The notes under the pieces were generated by a model. It saw only the letters and a program-made list of their open reading frames with translations. It had not been told where the DNA came from and searched no databases. Position numbers and translations under genes: made by a program. Below are positions 1-5,699 of a stretch of DNA of 14,016 nucleotides, in pieces (position 1 is the stretch's first letter; every line of letters begins with the position of its first letter). This DNA comes from JAVBLQ01 sp031553435 (GTDB lineage Bacteria > Bacteroidota > Bacteroidia > Bacteroidales > Azobacteroidaceae), in NCBI GenBank assembly GCA_031553435.1, contig JAVBLQ010000022.1, positions 1 through 14,016 on the forward strand, in the 5' to 3' direction.

Positions 1-309
1 CTTTTTATGCCTGATTGAGATTTTTAAGTATGGTAGCTACTTTTTATCAATAGATCTTCAAAATACATATAAATATCTATTTTACAGCAATATACACAAC
101 AATAACAACCATTCTTGATTGTTATTAAATGTAAAATCAACAGAAAAAAGAAATAAAAAATGTAAAAACCCCAGACTGCTTGTATCAAAGCTATTGCAGG
201 ATATAATTTTTATTACCTACATTTGCCGCATGATTTTTCAGTCGATTCTCAAGTAACCCTATCACTTAAGAAGTGCATGGGAGGGAATTGCTGGAAAATT
301 CTTCTTTTT
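1..309. other. AT-rich region without a gene, downstream of the recombinase
   Basis: No convincing coding sequence is seen here. Visible structure: a palindrome GTAGCTAC at 32-39; a perfect 8-bp inverted repeat AATAACAA (101-108) and TTGTTATT (119-126) with a 10-base loop; and a direct repeat AATGTAAAA at 128-136 and 159-167, with the inverted form TTTTACA near 70-77. Such short repeats near a tyrosine recombinase could be arm-type binding sites, but nothing here proves it. A candidate plus-strand promoter and terminator in 194-311 are listed separately. Confidence 0.5.
194..225 (+). promoter_or_regulatory. Candidate Bacteroidetes-type promoter facing the 3' end of the recombinase gene
   Basis: TTG at 194-196 is followed after 21 bases by TACATTTG at 218-225, an exact match to the Bacteroidetes -7 consensus TAnnTTTG with acceptable -33 spacing. 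Transcription would start near 231 and run rightwards. No gene on this strand follows, so the product would be a short untranslated RNA or an antisense transcript into the recombinase gene. Confidence 0.4.
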
Positions 310-311
310 TT
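285..311 (+). terminator. Candidate terminator-like hairpin with T-tract
   Basis: GAATT (285-289) and AATTC (297-301) can form a 5-bp stem with a 7-base loop, followed by TTCTTTTTTT to 311. The stem is AT-rich and weak. Together with the promoter at 194-225 it would delimit a transcript of about 80 bases, which also contains the small hairpin CACTT-AAG-AAGTG. Confidence 0.3.
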
Positions 312-1572
312 ATGAAGCTTTCCCGCTTTGCCTGATGATTGCCTGGTTTGCCTTGTGCAATGGTGCAAAATCAAACGAATCCAGATAAATCATAGTTGTC
401 TTTTCCGATTCATGTCCCAAGCCCTGGCTGATAAGCGACATTGGCACACCCTGATTCCGTGCAATGGTCGCCCAGGAGTGGCGGGAGACATAAGTTGTCA
501 ATTTATCTTCCAGTCCGATCATTTTGGAAAGTATTTTTAAATGACTGTTTTGCCTGGACAGGGCATTGCCGTAAGATTTCCGGTCGTCGCCTTTTGATAG
601 TACGGGAAGCAAATAATCGGAATCTTTACATGAAACGGAATAACGGCCTATGATTTCTTTCATTTCCGGAGTTAAAGCTATTTCCAATGTTTGTCCGGTC
701 TTGTGGCGTTTGTAGGTAATGATCCCATTTTTCACATCTTTTTTTCTTAAGTAGGCAAGATCAATGAAGGAAATCCCCCTCAGGTAAAAGCTCAGGATGA
801 ACAAATCTCGTGAAAATTCAAGGGCGGAGTTACTTTTTCTTCCTTTGCCATTATCCAACAAGCTTGAAATTGAAAAATCCAGTTTCCTTAAGTTTCCAAA
901 AACTTCTTTTTTGACGGCCCGTTTTTCCGTTTTTGCAACGCCTGTGAAGACGCCGGAGAAGATATTTTCTCCCGGAGATTGTATCTGTCTCAATGCAATT
1001 GCCCTGCGATGGATCGCCCTGAGATTTCTCAGATAGAATGAGATGGTGTTGAGTTTGTTTCCTTTACAGAGCATGTAGTTTTCAAAAGCCCTGACGATGG
1101 AATTATCCAATCTTTCGAGGGGAAAATCTTCTCCTTCGTTGAAACGGATGAAATTTCCGACCAAACTGCGGTAGGCTTCGACGGTACGTTCTTTTCCTTC
1201 AGCCAATAACCGGGGACGGAGTTCTTCAACAAAGGTCGAAAGCAGGCAACAACTGTTATTTCTCCGGTAAAGATTGACGAATTCTTTCAGGTTGAAACTA
1301 TGGAGTTTTTCCAAACGGCGGATGTTGCTTTCAAGCATTTCATACTCACGGGTCAAATCAGCAGAAAGTTTCTGCAGGTATGGCTCGCGTAAAGGGGAAG
1401 AGAAGCCCAACTTGACTTTCTCCAAAACGGGATTCCATTCATGGGAAAAAAGTTTGTATTGAGTAGTTAATACTTTGACTTCACTACAGAAGATGAACTG
1501 GAAGTAGAGCGAACCTTCGCGTTCAGGAACAGACGAAGGCCGGAACTTGATTTTGATACTGGTGGTGTGCAT
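310..1572 (-). CDS. Tyrosine recombinase/integrase with SAM-like core-binding domain (Bacteroidetes type)
   Basis: 420 residues, the usual length for Bacteroidetes integrases, which carry out site-specific DNA strand exchange in the cytoplasm. The start at 1572 gives the typical N-terminus (MHTTSIKIKFRPSS...). The reading frame stays open to 1704, but that extension lies inside the neighbouring esterase gene. Domains: arm-type N-terminal domain about 1-90, SAM-like core-binding domain about 108-200, catalytic domain about 250-415. Visible catalytic residues are R265 (YLRG), K291 (KTG), R364 in YVSRHSWAT, H387 in GLGH and nucleophile Y396 (MIYLD). The usual HxxR box reads Y361-x-x-R364, a change common in Bacteroidetes family members as I recall them. 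It starts 49 bases after the esterase stop on the same strand. No excisionase or other mobility gene is adjacent, so it may be an orphan recombinase, a decayed island's integrase or an invertase. Family certain; target unknown. Confidence 0.9.
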   Translation of the reverse strand: MHTTSIKIKFRPSSVPEREGSLYFQFIFCSEVKVLTTQYKLFSHEWNPVLEKVKLGFSSPLREPYLQKLSADLTREYEMLESNIRRLEKLHSFNLKEFVNLYRRNNSCCLLSTFVEELRPRLLAEGKERTVEAYRSLVGNFIRFNEGEDFPLERLDNSIVRAFENYMLCKGNKLNTISFYLRNLRAIHRRAIALRQIQSPGENIFSGVFTGVAKTEKRAVKKEVFGNLRKLDFSISSLLDNGKGRKSNSALEFSRDLFILSFYLRGISFIDLAYLRKKDVKNGIITYKRHKTGQTLEIALTPEMKEIIGRYSVSCKDSDYLLPVLSKGDDRKSYGNALSRQNSHLKILSKMIGLEDKLTTYVSRHSWATIARNQGVPMSLISQGLGHESEKTTMIYLDSFDFAPLHKANQAIIRQSGKAS

Positions 1573-1621
1573 GATAAATAATTTTAGTGAATGAGAGGGT
1601 TTTGTTCTAAAAAACAGCAAT

Positions 1622-3562
1622 TTATTCATTCGTCCGGAACGGCGCTGCCGGAAGTCCCTCTTTATTATATAAATTAGCGCCTTCCGGATTGTCGGCCCAA
1701 GCATAACGAACCGCTACAGGATTTGACACTTGATTATTCCAGACAATCACTTTATTATTTTCGATGACGGCATCTGCCCATACAAATTGTTTATCTGCTC
1801 CTGAAATAGCAAACTGTTTCAGTTTTTTATCTCCTTTAATCATCAAGCCACTACCGGTATTGTCGAATGTGAGTATAATTTTATTCCCTTCTACTTGCAT
1901 GGACTTATAAGTAGGCCCTGAATAGACAATATTTTTTTCGTTATATGCAATTTTTTCGGCAGCAAGGGCTAACCTTTTTCCTACATCTTTCTTGTTTAAC
2001 GGATGGATATCATTCCATTCGCCTATATCGATGGTCACTGCCATTCCGGTATTGAGAAGAGCCAGCGTTTTGAGTTGGGCTTCGCGCAATAGTGCCCAAC
2101 CACTTTCCGAAGGCTGCGGTTTCGCTTCCATGAAGTTTGCCAATTGCACAAAAAGAAATGGGAAATCACCTTGTTGCCAATGTTTTCTCCAATCCTGAAT
2201 CATCGCAGGGAATAAGCTTCGGTATTCTACAGGTCTATCGGCATTAGATTCTCCCTGATACCAAATAACACCTTTTATCCGATAATGTAATAAAGGATTG
2301 ATCATTGCATTGAACAGTCCTTCCGGTTTCCAGCGGATGAAAGTTTCTCCCTGCAGAGGTTCCATTGTTGCTCCGAGTTTATATTGCCAGTCACCTTTTA
2401 AATCGATAGTTTGTTCTCCGCAAACAATTTGATAGGGTTTATCGGGAACGAATCCACCGGAGCCCGCAGTATTGACCACCCGGATAGTTATATTATTATT
2501 CCCTTCTTTGAGCGCTCCTTCAGGAATTACATATCTTCTCGGAGGATATTGATAGGTGGTGTTTCCGACAAAAGTTCCATTAACAAAGACGGAATCCGCA
2601 TTTACAATACAACCAAGATTTAATTTGGCTTTTTTTCCTGCGATCGCTTGAGGAATTCTAATGTCTTTTTTGAACCAAACAACTCCATTTATAGCACCTA
2701 GATCTGTATTCTTCCAGTAACCCGGAATTTTCATTGTTTGCCAACCGGAAGTATTTACAGATGGATCAGACCATCTTTTTCCTGGAGTCCGATATCCTTC
2801 ATCCTTTTGACTCAATATCTTATACCATGCTGAGATACGGGTTCTGTCTTCAGTTTCTATTTGTTGTATCAAAGTATCGTTTTTGAATTTCTGAACTTCT
2901 TCATAGTGAACCGGAAATTGTTTAAGAGCCTCTTCGCTCATCCACGCTTCAGCAGGAGATCCTCCCAAACTGACATTGATCAATCCGACAGGAACCTTGT
3001 ATTTATTATAAATTTCTTTGGCAAAAAAATAAGCTACGGCCGAGAAATTCAGTATATTTTCAGGTGTTACTTCTTTCCAACTTCCTGAAATTAAATCTTC
3101 CTGAGGATTTTTAAAGTTATATGTTTGCGGAACAAAAAACTGACGGATATAAGAATTTTTCGCATTGGCAATTTCATCCATATACAATGGGGCAACTCTG
3201 CTGATGGGGAGTTCCATGTTCGATTGTCCGGAACAAATCCACACATCTCCGATCAGGATATTCTTTAATAGAATATCATTGACCTTCATTTCATAAGGAC
3301 CTCCGGCTGAAAAAGGAGGAAGAGAAATTTCCCATTTGCCATTGGCATCTGCAAGAGCATTGAAGGATTTATTTAAAAAATCAATCTTGATTTTTTCCCC
3401 GGGAGTAGCCCATCCCCAGATTTTGAGGCTTGTTTCCCTTTGCAATACCATTCCGTCGCCGATAAGTTTGGGTAATTTCACTTGCGTATAAGCATAAAAA
3501 GACATAAAAAATAAAAGACCCAAAACAAGAATGCCTGTTTTTTTCATTTGTGTTATTTTCAT
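1622..3562 (-). CDS. Secreted sialate O-acetylesterase-type SGNH/GDSL hydrolase
   Basis: 646 residues, typical for bacterial sialate 9-O-acetylesterases, which remove acetyl esters from sialic acids (some relatives act on other acetylated glycans). Residues 9-26 form a hydrophobic signal peptide ending near AYTQ, so export to the periplasm is expected. Block I is CSGQSNME with nucleophile S114. WYQGESN (434-440) matches the conserved family block, and D518/H520 in NDIHPLNK supply the rest of the triad. A jelly-roll-like domain (about 260-390) is inserted between the halves of the hydrolase, as is usual in the family. Two starts are possible, 3562 and an internal MKK at 3547; both keep the signal peptide. 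No sialidase, SusC/SusD or nan gene is present nearby, so the gene is not in a visible polysaccharide-use locus. The exact substrate cannot be told from sequence. Confidence 0.9.
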   Translation of the reverse strand: MKITQMKKTGILVLGLLFFMSFYAYTQVKLPKLIGDGMVLQRETSLKIWGWATPGEKIKIDFLNKSFNALADANGKWEISLPPFSAGGPYEMKVNDILLKNILIGDVWICSGQSNMELPISRVAPLYMDEIANAKNSYIRQFFVPQTYNFKNPQEDLISGSWKEVTPENILNFSAVAYFFAKEIYNKYKVPVGLINVSLGGSPAEAWMSEEALKQFPVHYEEVQKFKNDTLIQQIETEDRTRISAWYKILSQKDEGYRTPGKRWSDPSVNTSGWQTMKIPGYWKNTDLGAINGVVWFKKDIRIPQAIAGKKAKLNLGCIVNADSVFVNGTFVGNTTYQYPPRRYVIPEGALKEGNNNITIRVVNTAGSGGFVPDKPYQIVCGEQTIDLKGDWQYKLGATMEPLQGETFIRWKPEGLFNAMINPLLHYRIKGVIWYQGESNADRPVEYRSLFPAMIQDWRKHWQQGDFPFLFVQLANFMEAKPQPSESGWALLREAQLKTLALLNTGMAVTIDIGEWNDIHPLNKKDVGKRLALAAEKIAYNEKNIVYSGPTYKSMQVEGNKIILTFDNTGSGLMIKGDKKLKQFAISGADKQFVWADAVIENNKVIVWNNQVSNPVAVRYAWADNPEGANLYNKEGLPAAPFRTNE

Positions 3563-3573
3563 GGGTGATTGAT

Positions 3574-3619
3574 TTGAGAATAGTTAACCTTAATTTTCAC
3601 TTTTAATTTTTATTTTCAA
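3574..3619. repeat. Weak inverted repeat upstream of the esterase
   Basis: TTGAGAATA (3574-3582) and TATTTTCAA (3611-3619) are complementary at 8 of 9 positions, with a 28-base AT-rich loop. It lies between the divergent esterase and tRNA genes. It resembles, in weaker form, the intergenic hairpins further right. Confidence 0.3.
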
Positions 3620-3629
3620 AAAAATATAC

Positions 3630-3637
3630 TAGTTTTG
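3630..3637 (+). promoter_or_regulatory. Probable -7 box of the tRNA-Arg promoter
   Basis: TAGTTTTG is an exact match to the Bacteroidetes -7 consensus TAnnTTTG. It ends 14 bases before the first tRNA nucleotide, giving a 5' leader of about 8-10 bases. The -33 element is not clear (AT-rich, no TTG at the right distance). Confidence 0.5.
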
Positions 3638-3651
3638 CAACACTTTTCGAT

Positions 3652-3723
3652 GCCTCTGTAGTTCAATGGATAGAACGCGGGTTTCCTAAACCTGAAATTT
3701 GGGTTCGATTCCCAGCGGGGGTA
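3652..3723 (+). tRNA. tRNA-Arg (anticodon CCT)
   Basis: A full cloverleaf of 72 nucleotides can be folded: acceptor GCCTCTG with CGGGGGT; D-stem GTTC/GAAC with loop AATGGATA; anticodon stem CGGGT/ACCTG with loop TTCCTAA, giving anticodon CCT (reads AGG, Arg); 4-base variable loop; T-stem TTGGG/CCCAG with loop TTCGATT; discriminator A73. CCA is not encoded. The acceptor stem holds three G:U pairs (1:72, 4:69, 6:67), including the terminal pair, which is unusual. tRNA 3' ends are classic integration targets, and the sequence right behind this one looks element-derived. Confidence 0.9.
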
Positions 3724-3780
3724 CTTTCAAAAATGATGATTTTCTAATTTTTAGATTGTTAGAATTTTTCTTTATCGAAA

Positions 3781-3800
3781 AATCCCCACATAATCCCCAT
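3781..3800. repeat. GGGGATT-type short direct repeat near the tRNA 3' end
   Basis: AATCCCCACAT is followed at once by AATCCCCAT (minus strand: two GGGGATT words). It sits 58 bases behind the tRNA. From memory, similar words occur at the tRNA-proximal ends of Bacteroidales integrative elements. This is an inference and not a proven attachment site. Confidence 0.35.
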
Positions 3801-3811
3801 TTATATTTTAA

Positions 3812-3886
3812 TTAGTAAAAAGCACCACAAAAAACCGCTATTCTCTGGGTGCTTTCACAGTGCATTAAAACAATACCTTTCGGCAT
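3812..3886 (-). CDS. Possible 24-residue leader peptide facing the tRNA
   Basis: A 24-codon frame with ATG at 3886 and TAA at 3812-3814 (begins MPKGIVLMHCESTQR, ends AVFCGAFY). It starts 11 bases after an exact TAnnTTTG box. Its last codons overlap the downstream arm of an 8-bp hairpin followed by a short T run. This is the layout of a leader peptide with an attenuator-like hairpin. The peptide resembles no family I can name, and expression is unproven. The same DNA could be a non-coding regulatory leader in an integrative element. Confidence 0.35.
   Translation of the reverse strand: MPKGIVLMHCESTQRIAVFCGAFY
3819..3855 (-). terminator. Hairpin with T-run, attenuator- or terminator-like
   Basis: AAAGCACC (3819-3826) and GGTGCTTT (3848-3855) are perfectly complementary, with a 21-base loop. 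On the minus strand the downstream arm continues into TT (five Ts in a row, 3817-3821 side), as in a weak intrinsic terminator. The upstream arm lies inside the 24-codon leader ORF. Confidence 0.4.
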
Positions 3887-3896
3887 TAATTTGATG

Positions 3897-3904
3897 CAAA
3901 GATA
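3897..3904 (-). promoter_or_regulatory. Outward-facing -7 box, transcribing toward the tRNA
   Basis: On the minus strand this reads TATCTTTG, an exact TAnnTTTG match, ending 10 bases before the ATG at 3886. No clear TTG is found at the -33 distance. Any transcript would run through the leader hairpin and the GGGGATT repeats into the tRNA antisense strand. If an excised circle existed, it would instead read across the joined ends. Confidence 0.4.
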
Positions 3905-3909
3905 AAATT

Positions 3910-4017
3910 TTATTTATTGTTTACATCTTCCTTGTATTTGTCAAAATAAATTCGGTTAATTTTAATTGCTGCTATTTTACCCAGACCATAGGCAAAATTA
4001 TCTATTGATTTTTCCAT
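3910..4017 (-). CDS. Short hypothetical ORF or gene remnant (35 codons)
   Basis: The frame begins MEKSIDNFAYGLGKIAA and ends KYKEDVNNK; it stays open upstream to about 4059. The composition is protein-like (regular mix of charged and hydrophobic residues), but no family is recognised and no start signal is evident. It may be the tail of a deleted gene of the element or chance. Confidence 0.2.
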   Translation of the reverse strand: MEKSIDNFAYGLGKIAAIKINRIYFDKYKEDVNNK

Positions 4018-4070
4018 TTCTGCCAATTCTTCAAAATAAAGGGTTCTATTTTAACTATATTTTCACTTGT

Positions 4071-4106
4071 TTTGTTGTATTTTAATACAGCATTTTATTA
4101 TTTTTG
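4071..4106 (+). promoter_or_regulatory. Promoter of the toxin-antitoxin operon with possible operator
   Basis: TTTG/TTG words at 4071-4077 and TATTTTTG at 4099-4106 (exact TAnnTTTG) form a good Bacteroidetes promoter. Between them lies the inverted repeat GTATT-TT-AATAC (4077-4088), a plausible operator for the HTH antitoxin, as such operons are usually autoregulated. The -7 box ends only 4 bases before the toxin ATG at 4111, so the transcript would be nearly or fully leaderless. Confidence 0.5.
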
Positions 4107-4110
4107 CATC

Positions 4111-4419
4111 ATGAAACGGAAAATAAGAACTTACGGCGGGTATTTTGAGGATTTCATGGAGACCTTGACCGAAAAAGAGCAGGATAAAATACAATACATA
4201 CTCCTGTTACTTAAGACACGAGATAGGGTTCCGATTAAATTCATAAAATTGATACGTGACGGACTCTATGAGATAAGAATTGAATACAACAGCAATATTT
4301 ACCGTGTGTTTTTTATTTTCGATGATGATTGTATAGTTGTGTTATTTAATGGATTCCAAAAGAAAACTCAAAAGACACCACAAAGCGAGATTGAAAAGGC
4401 ACTTAAAATTAAAGACTAA
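4111..4419 (+). CDS. higB: HigB/RelE-type toxin (phage-derived Gp49-like family)
   Basis: 102 residues from ATG 4111. The frame is open further upstream through a TTG at 4072, but MKRKIRTYGGYF is the usual family N-terminus. The sequence fits the RelE/ParE superfamily, Gp49-like (PF05973) branch. Seen features are helices 10-36, the basic strand region IKFIKLIRDGLYEIRIEYN (42-60), strands IYRVFFIFDDDCIVVLFNGF (63-82) and the tail KKTQKTPQSEIEKALKIK. HigB toxins act as ribosome-dependent mRNA interferases in studied members; activity here is inferred. It lies 4 bases ahead of the antitoxin in the reversed toxin-first order typical of HigBA. Its position behind a tRNA suggests horizontal acquisition. 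Family assignment strong; symbol by family. Confidence 0.85.
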   Translation: MKRKIRTYGGYFEDFMETLTEKEQDKIQYILLLLKTRDRVPIKFIKLIRDGLYEIRIEYNSNIYRVFFIFDDDCIVVLFNGFQKKTQKTPQSEIEKALKIKD

Positions 4420-4423
4420 TATT

Positions 4424-4726
4424 ATGCAGACAAACAATCACAAAATAGTTGACTATGATTCCATACTTGATGCCAAATTTGGCAAAGAGGGTACACCCGA
4501 AAGAATCGAATCAGAGGAAAAAGCTTTAGCATTCTATACCGGCAAGATAATTGAGGATGCACGAAAACAGGCGCATATCTCACAAGCTGAACTTGCCCGA
4601 CGTATCGGAACCGACAGAGCCTATGTGTCTAGGATTGAGAGCGGTAAGATAGAACCTAAAGTGTCGACATTTTATCGGATTATTAATGCTATCGGTATGA
4701 AAATAGATTTGTCATTTTCAATCTGA
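4424..4726 (+). CDS. higA: HigA-type antitoxin, XRE-family helix-turn-helix protein
   Basis: 100 residues from ATG 4424, 4 bases after the toxin stop. An open frame extends back to 4337, but that overlaps the toxin gene and adds a lysine-rich tail unlike the family. The N-terminal half (about 1-40) probably wraps the toxin. An XRE/Cro-type HTH spans about 44-95, with SQAELARRIGTDRAYVSRIE as the helix-turn-helix core. As in other HigBA pairs it should neutralise HigB and repress its own promoter; the inverted repeat at 4077-4088 is a candidate site. Nine bases after its stop begins a scrap resembling its own C-terminus. Confidence 0.85.
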   Translation: MQTNNHKIVDYDSILDAKFGKEGTPERIESEEKALAFYTGKIIEDARKQAHISQAELARRIGTDRAYVSRIESGKIEPKVSTFYRIINAIGMKIDLSFSI

Positions 4727-4734
4727 TTATTTAT

Positions 4735-4854
4735 ATGATGGTACCTACTGTTTCAACCTTATACCGTATAGCCGCTGCAATAGGTTTAACGGTGATTCGA
4801 TGTGCTGTGCACCTTTGCACCCAAAACATTCACATTAGTCATTATTTGAAATAA
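4735..4854 (+). pseudogene. Remnant of a second HigA-like antitoxin C-terminus
   Basis: A 39-codon frame (ATG 4735 or 4738, TAA 4852-4854). Its first part, VPTVSTLYRIAAAIGLTVIR, closely matches the C-terminal helices of HTH antitoxins and the intact neighbour's EPKVSTFYRIINAIGMKID (P, VST, YRI, AIG shared). The HTH core and everything N-terminal to it are missing, and the tail after about residue 22 looks random. It is best read as the end of a second, deleted toxin-antitoxin unit. Translation as a short peptide cannot be excluded but is not expected to be functional. Confidence 0.6.
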
Positions 4855-4856
4855 TT

Positions 4857-5696
4857 TCAATCAACCTTTTCTTCTTCAACAATCTTTGATTGATGAAGTT
4901 GTACCGGTTTGGATTTCTTCTTCGACATTTTCAGATTGATAAATTCAACGAAAAGAGAGAAGAAAATAGCAAAATACAGATAGCCTTTAGGAATAGATCC
5001 AACTTCGGCATTCATCACTTTCAGATGAGACAAATGAGCTGCCTCTGTTATCAGCATTACACCAATCAAGATCAGGAATGACAAACCAAGTATCTGGATA
5101 CTCGGGTGTGTATTGACGAACTTGCTGACAGGCTCGGCAAACAACAGCATGATCAATATAGATATTACAACAGCACTGACCATGATAGACATCGCTCCTC
5201 CATATCCGAATTCCTGAAAACTGACTAGTCCGACAGCTGTCAACACGCTATCAAAAGAAAATACAATATCTAATGCTACAATTTGAACGATTGCCGACAC
5301 AAATTTACTTTTGGCCTGTGCAGCATTGACTTCACCATTGGCTCCTTCAAGTTTATGGTGAATTTCTGTTACACTTTTATATAATAAAAAAAGCCCTCCC
5401 GCAAAAACAATTATGCTTTGTCCGGAAATACTTCCTTCGATCCAGGAAGTTGAAAAAGTATAAATTGGTTTTGTAAGACTCATTACCAAAGATATCCCGA
5501 AGAGTAACCCGATACGGAATAACATTGCAAGCAATAACCCTACCTTCCGGGCTTTGGGTTGTTGCTCATGAGGCAATTTGGATGTGACAATAGAAAGAAA
5601 AACGATATTATCTATACCCAAAACAATTTCCAAAAATGTCAACGTCAAAAGGGCAAGCCATGCTGCGGGATGTAGAAAAACTTCCAGAAACTCCAT
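4857..5696 (-). CDS. TerC/Alx-family integral membrane protein
   Basis: 279 residues with about seven membrane segments (roughly 12-34, 52-73, 92-107, 134-158, 168-188, 198-218, 237-255). The family signatures are FLEIVLGIDNIVFLS (D29) and ALDIVFSFDSVLTAVG (D143, D149), the acidic membrane residues conserved in TerC proteins. Characterised relatives export or handle manganese (Alx in E. coli, MeeF/MeeY in Bacillus) or occur in tellurite-resistance clusters; no ter genes are here, so metal-ion efflux is the better guess. The ATG follows the stop of the NagB-like/PIG-L gene by three bases (TAA TAG ATG), so translation is very likely coupled. The C-terminal tail is short and charged (KKKSK...VEEEKVD), with no CBS or CorC domain. 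Confidence 0.9.
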   Translation of the reverse strand: MEFLEVFLHPAAWLALLTLTFLEIVLGIDNIVFLSIVTSKLPHEQQPKARKVGLLLAMLFRIGLLFGISLVMSLTKPIYTFSTSWIEGSISGQSIIVFAGGLFLLYKSVTEIHHKLEGANGEVNAAQAKSKFVSAIVQIVALDIVFSFDSVLTAVGLVSFQEFGYGGAMSIMVSAVVISILIMLLFAEPVSKFVNTHPSIQILGLSFLILIGVMLITEAAHLSHLKVMNAEVGSIPKGYLYFAIFFSLFVEFINLKMSKKKSKPVQLHQSKIVEEEKVD

Positions 5697-5699
5697 CTA

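Larger units (their letters stand above)
3724..4110. other. Accessory spacer between tRNA-Arg and the toxin gene
   Basis: 387 bases without a clear gene. Contents from left to right: the direct repeat AATCCCCACAT/AATCCCCAT (3781-3800), a leader ORF with hairpin and promoter pointing at the tRNA (3812-3904), a 35-codon minus-strand ORF (3910-4017), and the toxin promoter (4071-4106). The position directly behind a tRNA suggests one end of an integrated element. No copy of the tRNA 3' end is seen further right in the window. Confidence 0.45.

Noticed and set aside
1..1572. Invertible promoter controlled by the recombinase
   Set aside because: No pair of inverted repeats of adequate length flanks the promoter candidate at 194-225 within the window.
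1573..1704. N-terminal extension of the recombinase frame by 44 residues
   Set aside because: It overlaps the end of the esterase gene in another frame and has no family similarity; the start at 1572 gives the usual N-terminus.
3652..4856. Second copy of the tRNA 3' end as an attR
   Set aside because: I looked for CCCAGCGGGGG-type sequence to the right of the toxin-antitoxin genes and did not find it, so element borders cannot be fixed.
4846..4860. TTGAAA-TAA-TTTCAA palindrome at the terC 3' end as a terminator
   Set aside because: The stem is AT-only, overlaps the terC stop codon and is not followed by a T-tract in either direction.
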